From positions 3,204,046 through 3,268,045 of the forward strand of contig CP094685.1 in assembly GCA_022828425.1 (NCBI GenBank): DNA of 64,000 nt, read 5' to 3'. Numbering within the stretch: the first letter of the stretch is position 1; each line of letters starts with the position of its first letter. The position numbers and the translations under genes are program-made. This DNA comes from Candidatus Thiothrix sulfatifontis. Its GTDB lineage: Bacteria; Pseudomonadota; Gammaproteobacteria; Thiotrichales; Thiotrichaceae. The notes beneath the pieces were generated by a model, which searched no databases, was not told the DNA's origin, and worked only from the letters and a program-made list of their open reading frames with translations. Below, piece after piece: positions 9,410-19,776 of this stretch.

Positions 9410-10048
9410 TCACACATCCCCCTCATCTTCGACATCAAATAGCGACTGCTGCAAACGGCGGATACGGCTGCGACTCCCCACCAAATCCGGCTGGCAACTC
9501 TCCTGCAACGAACATTCCTTACACAACGCCCGCTCCTCCACAGGCGGCGGCATCTGCCCCGACTCCAGCAACGCCCGCACCTTCGCAATCAAACCAATAG
9601 TGAATTCACGCAACTCCGGCGTAATCGGCACAGCGCGGCGACGACGGCTTTTATGGTGGAAAACCGCCCCTTCCGGCACAGCCCTACCCGTCATTTCCTC
9701 CAAACACAAAGCCTGCCCCACCAATTGCACATCATCGTGCATCTTTTTCTGGCGCGAACCCTGCTTGTATTCGATGGGGTAAGGCGTGCCGTCGTCGAGA
9801 AATTCCACCGCATCCGCCCTACCCGTCAGCCCATAACGTTCGCTGTACAACGGCAACGAACGCTCCACCTGCACTCCGTATTCCGTGCCACTTTCGCCGC
9901 TATCCACGCGCTCATGCGCCAAATTGCCGCGCACCGTATGCACATTGTCATCAAACGTCTGTTCCTGATGGATCAGCGCACACTGGCGCGGGCAATAGCT
10001 GTAGTGTTGCAGCGCGGAAAGCATGATGGGAGTGAGTGGTTCGGTCAT
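9410..10048 (-). CDS. cas4: CRISPR adaptation nuclease Cas4
   Basis: A 212-residue Cas4 (Dna2/RecB-like), which processes pre-spacer ends and selects them by PAM together with Cas1-Cas2. Iron-sulfur cluster cysteines are visible: C19 and C23 near the N-terminus (SYCPRQC) and C176, C179 and C185 near the C-terminus (CKECSLQESC). The RecB-type nuclease core is seen in GRADAVEFLDDG and PIEYKQG (catalytic Asp, Glu and Lys). The gene overlaps cas1 by four bases (ATGA) and starts six bases after cas7. It appears intact although its partner Cas1 is not. Confidence 0.95.
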   Translation of the reverse strand: MTEPLTPIMLSALQHYSYCPRQCALIHQEQTFDDNVHTVRGNLAHERVDSGESGTEYGVQVERSLPLYSERYGLTGRADAVEFLDDGTPYPIEYKQGSRQKKMHDDVQLVGQALCLEEMTGRAVPEGAVFHHKSRRRRAVPITPELREFTIGLIAKVRALLESGQMPPPVEERALCKECSLQESCQPDLVGSRSRIRRLQQSLFDVEDEGDV

Positions 10049-10054
10049 AGACAG

Positions 10055-10942
10055 TTACCCAACCAACGTCAGCAGTTCCACACCATTGGGCAGATTGTCC
10101 GCATTCACCGAAACGGCATAATCACTGAAGCTACGCGGCACACTGTTTTTGTCTTTCAATTCAGCCTTAATGCGCTCAAACAAACTGAACGCCTGCGCAT
10201 TACCCAATTTGCTTTCATGCTTGAACACATACAAGCCACGGGTCGCCATTTCGCCACGGGCAGCGGAACGGTCATGCTCAAACATATTGCCGAGTGCTTG
10301 CCACAACAGTTCTAGGTCGGTATCAGAAAAACCTGTCTGATCGGCTAAATGTGCAGAAACGAAACCGTGCGCAACATACAAACCATACGGCACGGTGAAC
10401 TTGCGCCCCATCGTGCGGTTGTCACCATCCTGCTTTTCTGCTTCTTTTTCTGTCGCTACTGCCATCCGAGTAATCGAATGTTCACTAGCGATAACCGGAT
10501 CAACCGAACGGGCGAAGGTGATTTGTACCGGCCCACGTACCTGCCCACAGTTCACGCCCGTAGACATGACCGCGCCAAAAGTCCGCACGTCAAAGAAGTT
10601 ATGGCACATCCACTGCCGCGCTTCTTCCACCTTGTCGCCGCCTTTGCGTTTCTTATCATCGCCTGCCAACATTTCCGCCCCACCGGGAATGGCTTGGTAA
10701 GCGCGTTCGTGCTGCTTGTTCAGAATGGCTTTTTCCTTGACGTAGATTTCGTAAGGCGGCTGTTCTTCTTTCAGCAACCCAATGAAATTGCGGACTTTGC
10801 GTTTCAGGCTAACATCCGTCACCAAGCCTTGCCCGGTTTCTGCATCGACACGCGGCAAATTGCCTGCATCCGGGTCGCCATTAGGGTTGCCATCTTTCAC
10901 ATCAAACAGCAGTACGAAGTCATAACGGTTTTGTAAGCTCAT
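10055..10942 (-). CDS. cas7: Type I-C Cascade backbone protein Cas7 (Csd2)
   Basis: A 295-residue Cas7 of the Csd2/I-C type. Several copies form the helical backbone that holds the crRNA spacer in Cascade. The start [33 protein letters not shown] is characteristic, as are the RSITRMA-like segment [12 protein letters not shown] and the [19 protein letters not shown] stretch. An AAGGAGAATTGTT ribosome binding site precedes the ATG. The gap to cas8c (85 bases) holds a repeat-like sequence. Confidence 0.96.
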   Translation of the reverse strand: MSLQNRYDFVLLFDVKDGNPNGDPDAGNLPRVDAETGQGLVTDVSLKRKVRNFIGLLKEEQPPYEIYVKEKAILNKQHERAYQAIPGGAEMLAGDDKKRKGGDKVEEARQWMCHNFFDVRTFGAVMSTGVNCGQVRGPVQITFARSVDPVIASEHSITRMAVATEKEAEKQDGDNRTMGRKFTVPYGLYVAHGFVSAHLADQTGFSDTDLELLWQALGNMFEHDRSAARGEMATRGLYVFKHESKLGNAQAFSLFERIKAELKDKNSVPRSFSDYAVSVNADNLPNGVELLTLVG

Positions 10943-11007
10943 AACAATTCTCCTTGTGTCCCAGTTTCATATTCAGGTTGGGCAGTTTCAGTTTTAGTAT
11001 GCTTCTT

Positions 11008-11022
11008 GTTTCAATCCGCACC
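11008..11022 (-). repeat. Repeat-handle-like sequence between cas8c and cas7
   Basis: In the minus sense the segment reads GGTGCGGATTGAAAC, matching 13 of 15 bases of the 3' end of the array repeat (GGAGTGGATTGAAAC). It lies just after the cas8c stop and upstream of cas7, with no second repeat. It could be chance, a degenerate repeat, or an orphan crRNA-like element in the cas mRNA. Confidence 0.35.
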
Positions 11023-11027
11023 AGATT

Positions 11028-11396
11028 TCAAGCATCTGGCGTATGTTCGCGTTTCTTGAAAAAATCTTGACGCTGGTGGTAGTAACCAATCGCAAAACGC
11101 CCTTGATCAGCTAAGGGTAAATGGGCTGGGAAATCGACAATGCCGCCCATAATTTCGCCCAACAGCTTTTCAAAGTTACTGACTCGCCCCTTGTTATCCA
11201 GCTTGCTCAAATGATGGTTTTTCAATTTCAACAGCGTGGAAAACACAGTGACAGGTGTGGCAGAAGCAGCCCCGTAATAACGGTCACGGATGGTGGCATT
11301 AATACCGGGTTGGGCTTCTTCCTGTATTTTTTCCAGCACCGCAAACAGACGACCTAAACGGTAGCCCGTATTTGAATTTTCAAGATCAAGTGACAC
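11028..11396 (-). CDS. cas11c: Small subunit Cas11c from an internal start in cas8c
   Basis: Type I-C systems are known to make the small subunit Cas11 from a start codon inside cas8c. Here a GTG (11396-11394) lies in the codon series for ENLAVSLDLEN, and GGAG sits nine bases upstream. The product would be 122 residues, the expected size, and would cover the all-helical C-terminal part of Cas8c. This is prediction from position, length and the ribosome binding site; no other in-frame start nearby has comparable spacing. Confidence 0.6.
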   Translation of the reverse strand: MSLDLENSNTGYRLGRLFAVLEKIQEEAQPGINATIRDRYYGAASATPVTVFSTLLKLKNHHLSKLDNKGRVSNFEKLLGEIMGGIVDFPAHLPLADQGRFAIGYYHQRQDFFKKREHTPDA

Positions 11397-12740
11397 GGCA
11401 AGATTCTCCGTTGGGTTAAGTCGGTTCAAATAGGCTTTGATCAAAGCCGCCCGTGGGTAAGTGACTTCCTGTTCTGCACGGATACGCCGCACAGCCGAAG
11501 CCAATAATGTTTGTGGGTAAGGCAAGCCTTCCAAAATGCAGCGGATTACATCACCTGCCAGATTGGGGGGAACATTCTCTGTTTTTCCCAGCAACGCGGT
11601 TGAGCGTAACAACAACCACAGCGGCAGAAATTCCACATCGCGTTCGCTACGGTCAATCTGCAAATAGTCAAAGTGATCGACGATGCGCTGACTGACTTCC
11701 CGTACTGTTCCCACATGCCAGAAACGGATGCTGATACGTGCCGCATTGGGTGCAAGCCCCAGAATAAAAAACCGGGTTGTTTCGCCCAACGCAGGATTGC
11801 GCCCGTATTCTTGGACAGCTTTGTACAAGGCTTTCACCGCGTTGGTATTGCGGTCTGGATTATCTTTATTGTTATCCGCCGCACCCCACAGCGCGGTGAA
11901 ATCATCCACCAGCGAATGTTCTTGCTCAGCCCAGAAAACGGTGGAAGCATCGCCCACCTGCATCCGTTGCGTAGAATCTTTACTCAGCAAGTGATTCAAC
12001 GCCGTGGTATAGGCAAACGCCGCTTCTTTACTGACAGGCGCATTGAAACTCTGACTCTTGCCGTAAGACGTAAACGCATCAAGGTTAAAAGAAATGATGT
12101 TCGCCCCAGAACTTTGCGCCCCCCACACACCTTTGATGGAGGGGTGCAGGCGTTCAATCTCGGCTTGTTCGCCCGTCAACAGGCAAGTAGCTTTAGCGTT
12201 ATCGTCACCGCCTGCACTCATCAATGCCGCTTGAACTTTGCGGCTTTGGCAAACCAAATGCAGTTGCCCTTGCAAACGAAACGTCAGGTTAGGATTGGTG
12301 GCAGCAATTTCTTCCCATTGCGGTTGTTGCTGCAAGGTTTCGGTATCCAGATTTTCCAGAAAAGCCAATACCGCCGCGATGCCCTCATCCTGTTCTGCAA
12401 TATCCAATTGGCGGATACGTTCGGCAAAAGCGGCTTGCTGTTCCTTTACCCGCTCTGGCTTGCCTTTGGTACCAATACCCAACACGTATTCGGCGTTATC
12501 CCATAGCAGATTGGCAGCAACACCGGAGGTTTTTTTGACCCCTTGCGGCACACGCTCAGACTTTGCCCGCTTCTTTTTGCCATCACCCGTGCGGGTATCT
12601 TCAATCTGCGCCAGTTTGCCATCGGCAGTAATTTCCAGAATGAAGGGGATTTCTTTGTACTCAAATCCGGCTGGTGCTAAAGCAGAATCGGCATTGGCTG
12701 ATTTGCGTTGGTAGTAATCGTAGAGTGCTTGCAGAATCAT
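11028..12740 (-). CDS. cas8c: Type I-C Cascade large subunit Cas8c (Csd1)
   Basis: A 570-residue Csd1-type Cas8c, the subunit that recognises the PAM and starts target unwinding. The start MILQALYDYYQRK is conserved in the family. I place it at the ATG at 12740, which overlaps the cas5 stop as ATGA, not at the GTG-type start eight codons upstream. Family segments include LLWDNAEYVLGIGTKGK, STVFWAEQEHSLVDDFTALWG and the C-terminal GYRLGRLFAVLEKIQEEAQPGINATIRDRYYGAAS. The last 122 codons also seem to be translated separately as Cas11c. Confidence 0.96.
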   Translation of the reverse strand: MILQALYDYYQRKSANADSALAPAGFEYKEIPFILEITADGKLAQIEDTRTGDGKKKRAKSERVPQGVKKTSGVAANLLWDNAEYVLGIGTKGKPERVKEQQAAFAERIRQLDIAEQDEGIAAVLAFLENLDTETLQQQPQWEEIAATNPNLTFRLQGQLHLVCQSRKVQAALMSAGGDDNAKATCLLTGEQAEIERLHPSIKGVWGAQSSGANIISFNLDAFTSYGKSQSFNAPVSKEAAFAYTTALNHLLSKDSTQRMQVGDASTVFWAEQEHSLVDDFTALWGAADNNKDNPDRNTNAVKALYKAVQEYGRNPALGETTRFFILGLAPNAARISIRFWHVGTVREVSQRIVDHFDYLQIDRSERDVEFLPLWLLLRSTALLGKTENVPPNLAGDVIRCILEGLPYPQTLLASAVRRIRAEQEVTYPRAALIKAYLNRLNPTENLAVSLDLENSNTGYRLGRLFAVLEKIQEEAQPGINATIRDRYYGAASATPVTVFSTLLKLKNHHLSKLDNKGRVSNFEKLLGEIMGGIVDFPAHLPLADQGRFAIGYYHQRQDFFKKREHTPDA

Positions 12741-13399
12741 CCGCGTATCTCCTCGCTGTCCCATGCGGGGATGTGAATCACACCGTCCTGCATTTTTGCC
12801 TGAAAGAAGCGCGGCATCGGATTGGCTGTATCGGCAAAATCCATGTCGTACAGCATCCAGCCCAGCTCCCGTGTTTCTGCCAATGGTTGTGTGAGAACTG
12901 TTTCGTCTTCAACCAAACGGAAGTCACAGGAAAATTCGCGTGTGCCAAGGTACGGCTGATTGAAACATTGCCCTTTGCTGGCACGGCGTTTAAACATTTC
13001 GGCAAACTTGATCGTGCTGTTTTCGGGGTTGTTATTCAGCATTTCAAAATCAGCGTGAAGTCGGTAGCGCACATCCCGCAAGAACAAACCTGCTCGTTGT
13101 TGGCGGTCTTCCTCTACATACATGCCGAGGTTGCCTTTGCCCTGCTTCATCGCGGATTTGACTGCCCCGGCAGGTACAACCCCTGATACCTCATTGCGGC
13201 GCAAATTGATCCAGCGAATCGGCTTCAACACTTCAATTTTGCGGATATGCCAGCGAATCGCAGGCTTCCACAAAATCGACTCGAATACGGCGCGGGCGGC
13301 AGAAGGCGTGATGACATCGTAAGATACACGTTCCACCTTCATTTCCGGTCGAGTGAAGCAGGCAAAATCACCTGTTACTTCCAGACAAAAAGTTTGCAT
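12737..13399 (-). CDS. cas5c: Type I-C crRNA endonuclease and Cascade subunit Cas5c
   Basis: A 220-residue Cas5 of the Cas5d/I-C group. Type I-C has no Cas6; Cas5c itself cuts the pre-crRNA at the repeat hairpin and then caps the 5' handle in Cascade. The N-terminus (TFCLEVTGDFACFTRPEMKVERVSYDVITPSAARAVFE) and the segment ILWKPAIRWHIRKIEVLKPI are the family hallmarks; the latter region supplies the processing-site residues. No cas6 is present in the operon, in agreement. It starts 12 bases after cas3 and overlaps cas8c by four bases. Confidence 0.96.
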   Translation of the reverse strand: MQTFCLEVTGDFACFTRPEMKVERVSYDVITPSAARAVFESILWKPAIRWHIRKIEVLKPIRWINLRRNEVSGVVPAGAVKSAMKQGKGNLGMYVEEDRQQRAGLFLRDVRYRLHADFEMLNNNPENSTIKFAEMFKRRASKGQCFNQPYLGTREFSCDFRLVEDETVLTQPLAETRELGWMLYDMDFADTANPMPRFFQAKMQDGVIHIPAWDSEEIRG

Positions 13400-13411
13400 A
13401 GTCGCAAAGCC

Positions 13412-15685
13412 TCAAATGTATAAGGATTCAGCAGATAGTGACACACCATCCACTAATAAACCAAGTTTTTGATCGTATAATCCCGGCGTAATTTGCTCGT
13501 AAATACCGGGAAGATTGGCAAACTCGCGAATGTTACCCGCCTGTAGCAAGCGCTTTTTCACCTGCTCACGCACGGTTACGGTGTGGCGTTGTAGCTTCCG
13601 CATCAGGTTACGTTTCGGCCCGATGATTTTCAGTTGTTCAATCAGTTTTGCACCATCACCGTATGTCACCAGCACTGCTGAACCTTCGTCATCAATTAGC
13701 CGAAAACGTTGGGCTGCCGTGCGGAACTGGATTTTTAATTCACGCGCATTCTGACTAAGCAAATCGACAATGCCATGTTTATCCCGCGATTCTGCTCGCG
13801 CATAAAAGTGTTCAAAGTAAATCTGAAAATGCGAATGGTGTAGCGGTGCTTGGGTGAAAGTTGGTAACAAGGAACGGCACACCGTCACCGACCGCCCCAG
13901 ATGCCCCGGTAGTTTGGCATTGAGTGGCGGCACGAACACAACCACGCGCCCTTTTTCCGACAGCTTGCCCTCACGGTTGCAACGTCCGGCGGCTTGCGCA
14001 ATGGAATCAAGCCCAGCTAACGCCCGGTAAACCACGGGGAAATCCACATCAACTCCGGCTTCAATCAACTGCGTACTGACCACACGAACCGGCTCACCGT
14101 CTTGCAAACGCTGGCGGATTTCTTTTAACTTCTCGGAACGGTGTTCCCCACACAAATTGGTCGTCAGGTAGTAAGTCTCAGGAGGCAACAAACGACACAG
14201 TTCCGCAGCCTGCTGTTTGGTATTGACGATAACCAGCACAGAATCCAGTTCAGCAATTTCCTCTGCCACATCCTCCCACGAACGTTCTGTTATCAAATCG
14301 TCTGGCAATTCGACTTTTACCCGCTCCAGTGCAGCAAACAATGCTTCAGGATCAGGCATGATTTCGGTGATTTGCTCGGCTTCAAAGCCTTTCACTACTG
14401 CACTACCAAATGTATCGTGGTAAGTGTGTAACGCTGGTTGAGTAGCTGTAGAAAGAACGAAGGTCACACCGTAATGCTCTACCAGAGCTTTCATCACGCC
14501 CAAAATCGGGTTCAGGAATTCCGGCGGTAACAATTGCGCTTCATCCAACACGATCACGCTGTTTGCCAAGTTGTGCAGCTTGCGGCAACGGCTAGTACGG
14601 CTGGCAAACAGCGATTCAAACAGTTGCACGTTGGTGGTAACAATAATCGGCGCATCCCAGTTTTCCGCCGCCAAGCGGCTTTGCGCGTCTTCCTTGTCGG
14701 GGTCAAGATTGCTGTGATGTTCCACCACGCAATTACCAAAGATATGGCGGTAGATATTGGCGGTTTGCTCAATTATGCTGGTGTAGGGGATGGCGTAAAT
14801 GACGCGCTGCTTACCGTGCCGGATCGCATGTTCAAGCGCGAATGCCATACCAGAAAGTGTTTTACCACCGCCGGTTGGTACGGTCAGGGAAAATATACCA
14901 GGTAGTTTTTCTGCTGCTTTCCGGCAATCACGCAAGATTTGTGTACGCAAGCGGTTGACTGGGGTATCTGCTGCTTTTGCTGCAAAGCCTGCCATGTGGT
15001 CGTTGAATCCAGTCAATAAGCTATTCAGGTCAGGGTATTGCCCGCGCAAATCCTGTTTGTCCGGCTGCATGAAGGTTTCGGTATCCAGAAAATCCGCATC
15101 AACTAGGCAAGAAAAAAGCATTCGTATCCACAACGCTGCATTATCAATGCCCCCCACAGGGGCAGACGTAGGCATTTTGGTTTGCAGGATGTCATCAGGA
15201 ACAGGAGCTTGCAGAGCTTTATCCAAATGGATGCCATCTTGCAGGATTTCTTCCAATGAACGCCCGTCAGCATCATCTTTCACCCAATCTGGCAAACCGG
15301 AGTGATGACCCGCAATCAGATAGGCAAGAATTCTGCCCAATGCGGGATGCTTCTGTACGGCATACAACGCACCAGCAGCGGAGTGATTGACTTTGCCGGG
15401 AGCATGGTCGGTTTCAATGTGGGCATTGGCGGCGACATAACCTGTCTTGTCACCGATGTAACGTTGGAATTCAGGATTGTATTTGCCGAGGTCGTGCCAG
15501 ATTCCGGCAACATGCGCCCAATCCTTGCCAAACAATGTCGCATAGCCTGCTGCTAATTTAGCAACGTCATGCAGATGCTCATCCAACCAATGCTCAATTG
15601 GCAGCCCCTTTTCATCAAAACGCACATGCGCTATCGGACGTGAATCTTCCACTTTGCCCCCAATGTAAACTTCACTTGTGCGCAT
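13412..15685 (-). CDS. cas3: CRISPR helicase-nuclease Cas3
   Basis: A 757-residue Cas3, the effector that is recruited to Cascade-bound DNA and degrades it. The N-terminal HD nuclease domain has the HD pair at H64-D65 (GIWHDLGKYNPEFQRY). The superfamily 2 helicase has Walker A TGGGKT (271-276), the DEAQ box (381-384) and motif VI DSIAQAAGRCNREG. Both domains are in one protein and no truncation is seen. It is the first gene of the cas operon and is divergent from purB, with 124 bases between the two starts. Confidence 0.97.
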   Translation of the reverse strand: MRTSEVYIGGKVEDSRPIAHVRFDEKGLPIEHWLDEHLHDVAKLAAGYATLFGKDWAHVAGIWHDLGKYNPEFQRYIGDKTGYVAANAHIETDHAPGKVNHSAAGALYAVQKHPALGRILAYLIAGHHSGLPDWVKDDADGRSLEEILQDGIHLDKALQAPVPDDILQTKMPTSAPVGGIDNAALWIRMLFSCLVDADFLDTETFMQPDKQDLRGQYPDLNSLLTGFNDHMAGFAAKAADTPVNRLRTQILRDCRKAAEKLPGIFSLTVPTGGGKTLSGMAFALEHAIRHGKQRVIYAIPYTSIIEQTANIYRHIFGNCVVEHHSNLDPDKEDAQSRLAAENWDAPIIVTTNVQLFESLFASRTSRCRKLHNLANSVIVLDEAQLLPPEFLNPILGVMKALVEHYGVTFVLSTATQPALHTYHDTFGSAVVKGFEAEQITEIMPDPEALFAALERVKVELPDDLITERSWEDVAEEIAELDSVLVIVNTKQQAAELCRLLPPETYYLTTNLCGEHRSEKLKEIRQRLQDGEPVRVVSTQLIEAGVDVDFPVVYRALAGLDSIAQAAGRCNREGKLSEKGRVVVFVPPLNAKLPGHLGRSVTVCRSLLPTFTQAPLHHSHFQIYFEHFYARAESRDKHGIVDLLSQNARELKIQFRTAAQRFRLIDDEGSAVLVTYGDGAKLIEQLKIIGPKRNLMRKLQRHTVTVREQVKKRLLQAGNIREFANLPGIYEQITPGLYDQKLGLLVDGVSLSAESLYI

Positions 15686-15747
15686 TATTTAACACATCTT
15701 ATGCCCATTACAACAACAACTATCTACCATCATCCACATTAACAGAC

Positions 15748-17177
<1,430 letters not shown>

Positions 17178-17178
17178 C

Positions 17179-18333
17179 ATGGCTGGCATGTTTGGTGACA
17201 TTTCTGTTGAAGCATTCCTGCGCGATTACTGGCAAAAAAAGCCGCTGCTGATCCGCCAAGCCTTACCCAACTTCCAATCGCCCATCACGCAAGACGAACT
17301 CGCGGGTTTGGCGTGTGAAACCGACACCGCCCGCATTGTTATCGAACAAGGCGGCGCACACCCGTGGGAAGTGCGCCACGGCGCATTCGACGATGACGAT
17401 TTCAGCAACCTGCCGGAAACGCATTGGACATTGCTGGTCAACGACACCGATCAGCATTTGCCCGAATTAAAAGCCATTATTGAGCCGTTCCGCTTTATCC
17501 CCGACTGGCGCATCGACGATTTGATGATCAGCTTTGCGGTGGAAGGTGGCTCGGTTGGCCCGCATGTTGACCAATACGACGTCTTCCTATTGCAAGCGCA
17601 AGGGCAACGCCGCTGGCAAATCACCACGCAACCCGCTCACCCCAACAATTTCCTGCCTGACTTGGATTTGCGCATTATGCGCAACTTTCAAGCTGAACAG
17701 GAATGGATCGTCGAACCCGGTGACTTGTTGTACTTGCCCCCCAACGTGCCGCATTACGGGGTCGCGCTGAACGAATGCATGACCTATTCCATCGGTTTCC
17801 GCGCCCCTTCGCAAGCGGATATGCTGGAAAAATTGCTCGAAGACTCACTGGAAAATACACGTTTACAGCAACGTTTCACCGATACCGAGCGCACGCCACA
17901 GGCCAATCCTGGCGAATTAACGGCAGCGGACATGGATAGGTTGGTGGATTTTGTGGTCGATGCGTTGCCACAAGATGAACAATCCTTGCAACGTTGGGTA
18001 GGAAAATACCTCACGACCCCTAAAGCCAGCGCACAACCTTGTGAAGTAGAACCCATTAGCCGCGCGGAACTCAGCCGCCTCATTCGGCAGAAAAAACGCT
18101 TTGAAAAATCACTGGACGCGCGCTTACTGTACTTTTCATCAGCCAATGAGATACACTTATTTGCGAATGGTAATCATCAGCAACTTGACAGCCAACACAT
18201 TCAATTTATTGAATACATGTGTCGATCCGCCACACTGTTGCATAAAGATTATTCGCACTTTTTAACGAACACGTCCTGCTTTGACACACTGCAAGAACTG
18301 CTGACAAACGGTATTTTCACAGTAAAAAAGTAA
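17179..18333 (+). CDS. roxA: Ribosomal protein uL16 arginine 3-hydroxylase-like (RoxA/YcfD, JmjC cupin)
   Basis: A 384-residue Fe(II)/2-oxoglutarate oxygenase of the JmjC cupin fold. Bacterial YcfD hydroxylates an arginine of ribosomal protein uL16. The iron ligands fit HVDQYD (HxD, near residues 132-134) and the distal His in PPNVPHYGVAL. The N-terminus (FGDISVEAFLRDYWQKKPLLIRQAL) is typical, and the C-terminal dimerisation and winged-helix parts are present. I start at the ATG at 17179, one base after the purB stop; an earlier ATG lies inside purB. Confidence 0.92.
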   Translation: MAGMFGDISVEAFLRDYWQKKPLLIRQALPNFQSPITQDELAGLACETDTARIVIEQGGAHPWEVRHGAFDDDDFSNLPETHWTLLVNDTDQHLPELKAIIEPFRFIPDWRIDDLMISFAVEGGSVGPHVDQYDVFLLQAQGQRRWQITTQPAHPNNFLPDLDLRIMRNFQAEQEWIVEPGDLLYLPPNVPHYGVALNECMTYSIGFRAPSQADMLEKLLEDSLENTRLQQRFTDTERTPQANPGELTAADMDRLVDFVVDALPQDEQSLQRWVGKYLTTPKASAQPCEVEPISRAELSRLIRQKKRFEKSLDARLLYFSSANEIHLFANGNHQQLDSQHIQFIEYMCRSATLLHKDYSHFLTNTSCFDTLQELLTNGIFTVKK

Positions 18334-18519
18334 TGCATTTAAGCCTGATGGTGTTTAAAGATTTTTCTATAATTATCAGCATCATGCATAAAATCAATTA
18401 ATCATCATTCACCTCAAGTTCAGTTTTGGTTGATTAATATACTTAACGATAATTAACTCATTTCTATTCCGGCGTAGTTTTAGAGTTTTGCTAATTTTTT
18501 ATGTAACAGGGGAAACACG

Positions 18520-18822
18520 ATGGATTTCAAACAATCCATATTTGCTGCTTTATGCAGCGTAATGGTAGTGGGTGCTACAAGCGCACTGCTGCCTAACATT
18601 GCGGTTGCCGCAGACAGTGAAAAGAAAATTTCGCTGAAGCGCACCAACCCCAATGAACCGATAGGGCGGGATGCGGTGCTCTCGAAAGTGAAGGCCACCT
18701 ACAAAGGTCGCGTACTTTCTGTTCAAGAGAAGCCTTCGCCCGACTATCCAGATTGTCACATCGTGCGGATGCTGGCATTAGATGGTGAATACTTAACCAT
18801 AAAAGTTGCTTGCAGCGACTGA
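18520..18822 (+). CDS. Small secreted PepSY-like protein
   Basis: A 100-residue protein with a clear signal peptide (hydrophobic residues about 7-25, likely cleavage after NIAVAA). The mature part has a PepSY-like pattern: a helix DAVLSKVKATYKGRVLSVQE followed by strands CHIVRMLALDGEYLTIKVA. It should act in the periplasm. It lies directly upstream of a two-component system, separated from it by a terminator. Small PepSY proteins are often next to PhoP/PhoQ-like pairs and may modulate the sensor; that role is inference. A GGGGAAACACG ribosome binding site precedes the ATG. Confidence 0.7.
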   Translation: MDFKQSIFAALCSVMVVGATSALLPNIAVAADSEKKISLKRTNPNEPIGRDAVLSKVKATYKGRVLSVQEKPSPDYPDCHIVRMLALDGEYLTIKVACSD

Positions 18823-18865
18823 AGAATCCGCGCGAAATCGTTGAAAAATAGCGAATAACTTATTT

Positions 18866-18906
18866 AAATACCCGAAATTCAGCCCGAATCTTCGGGTATT
18901 TTTTTA
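18866..18906 (+). terminator. Intrinsic terminator after the PepSY-like gene
   Basis: AAATACCCGAA (18866-18876) pairs perfectly with TTCGGGTATTT (18891-18901) and is followed by a run of T. Confidence 0.85.
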
Positions 18907-19050
18907 TAATTTTTATTAATAACTGCTATTGACTGTTTTTTATTACCTATAAGCTGGTGTATGATTGCGTCTTCGGAGCTTGCTGATTAATTAAGGCTCC
19001 TGTATACGTTGAAACGATAATCCGTTGACCAATCACAAAAGAGCCGTGTT

Positions 19051-19752
19051 ATGCGCGTATTGATAATAGAAGACGAAAACATCATCCGCGAGCAAATCGC
19101 TGACAATTTAAAAAAGAGTGGGTTTACTGTTGACTTGGCTGCTGACGGTTCTCAAGGGCTATACGTTGCTCTTGAATATCCCATTGATATTGCAGTGATT
19201 GACTTAGGATTGCCCCAATCCAAAGGCAGCCCGGTTAACAATGACTTGGGTTTGGATATTGTCCGTGCTATCCGTGCTAAGGGCTTAAGTTATCCTATCA
19301 TTATTCTGACCGCCCGTGACCGCTGGCAGAGCAAGGTTGAGGGGCTGGAAGCCGGTGCTGACGATTACGTCACTAAACCCTACCAGAACGAAGAACTCAT
19401 TGCCCGCCTGCGCGTACAATTGCGCCGCACCGGACGTTGGACGCAAGCCGAACTCAGTTGCGGCCCGATTCGCCTAAATACCTCCGAACAACGGGTGTAT
19501 GTCAACGAAACGGAAATCACCCTAACGGCTTATGAATACCGCGTATTGGAACATTTAATGTTGCACGCGGGTGAAGTGATTTCCAAAACACGCCTGACTG
19601 ACAGCTTGTACGAAGAAGACACCGACCGCGATAGCAACGTGATTGAGGTATTTATCCGCCGCTTGCGCATTAAATTAGACCCGGATGATACGCTTAAGCC
19701 AATCGAAACCTTGCGCGGGCGCGGCTACCGTTTCACCTTAACCCGCACGTAA
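19051..19752 (+). CDS. OmpR/PhoP-family response regulator
   Basis: A 233-residue regulator. The receiver domain (1-120) has the acidic pocket (EDE at 7-9), the phosphorylated Asp in VIDLGLP (D51), and the conserved Thr and Lys in ILTARD and VTKPY. The C-terminal winged helix (about 130-230) ends in the usual VIEVFIRRLRIKLD and ETLRGRGYRFTL. A short insertion (QSKGSPVNND) follows the phosphorylation site, more than in E. coli PhoP. It is followed after 24 bases by its histidine kinase. The target genes are not known; the PepSY-like gene upstream is a candidate. Confidence 0.95.
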   Translation: MRVLIIEDENIIREQIADNLKKSGFTVDLAADGSQGLYVALEYPIDIAVIDLGLPQSKGSPVNNDLGLDIVRAIRAKGLSYPIIILTARDRWQSKVEGLEAGADDYVTKPYQNEELIARLRVQLRRTGRWTQAELSCGPIRLNTSEQRVYVNETEITLTAYEYRVLEHLMLHAGEVISKTRLTDSLYEEDTDRDSNVIEVFIRRLRIKLDPDDTLKPIETLRGRGYRFTLTRT

Positions 19753-19776
19753 ACTTCAGATCCGGTAGCAACCCCT

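Larger units (their letters stand above)
6929..9413 (-). pseudogene. cas1: cas1 (type I-C), split by an insertion sequence
   Basis: Cas1 is the metal-dependent integrase that inserts new spacers. The 5' part (9413 to about 8824) codes for residues 1-197, including the catalytic-type Glu in LGLEGDAARVYF (E166). The 3' part (about 7384 to 6929) codes for the last 147 residues, with the His in GFFHVVRPGRP and the acidic residues of DLLEEFR. Removing the IS and one copy of the duplicated target restores an uninterrupted frame, RSRRPPKDTVNAL, and a protein of about 344 residues, the normal I-C length. As it stands the first piece runs into the IS and stops after RIRANLSP (8799). The second has only a TTG inside the IS end (7396). 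The catalytic residues are divided between the pieces. The start overlaps the cas4 stop (ATGA). Confidence 0.95.

Noticed and set aside
9653..10936. Plus-strand ORFs of 195-220 residues opposite cas4 and cas7
   Set aside because: They are antisense to clear cas genes, lack family features and have the composition of shadow frames.
11673..12506. 277-residue plus-strand ORF opposite cas8c
   Set aside because: It is a shadow of the cas8c coding strand with no recognisable domain.
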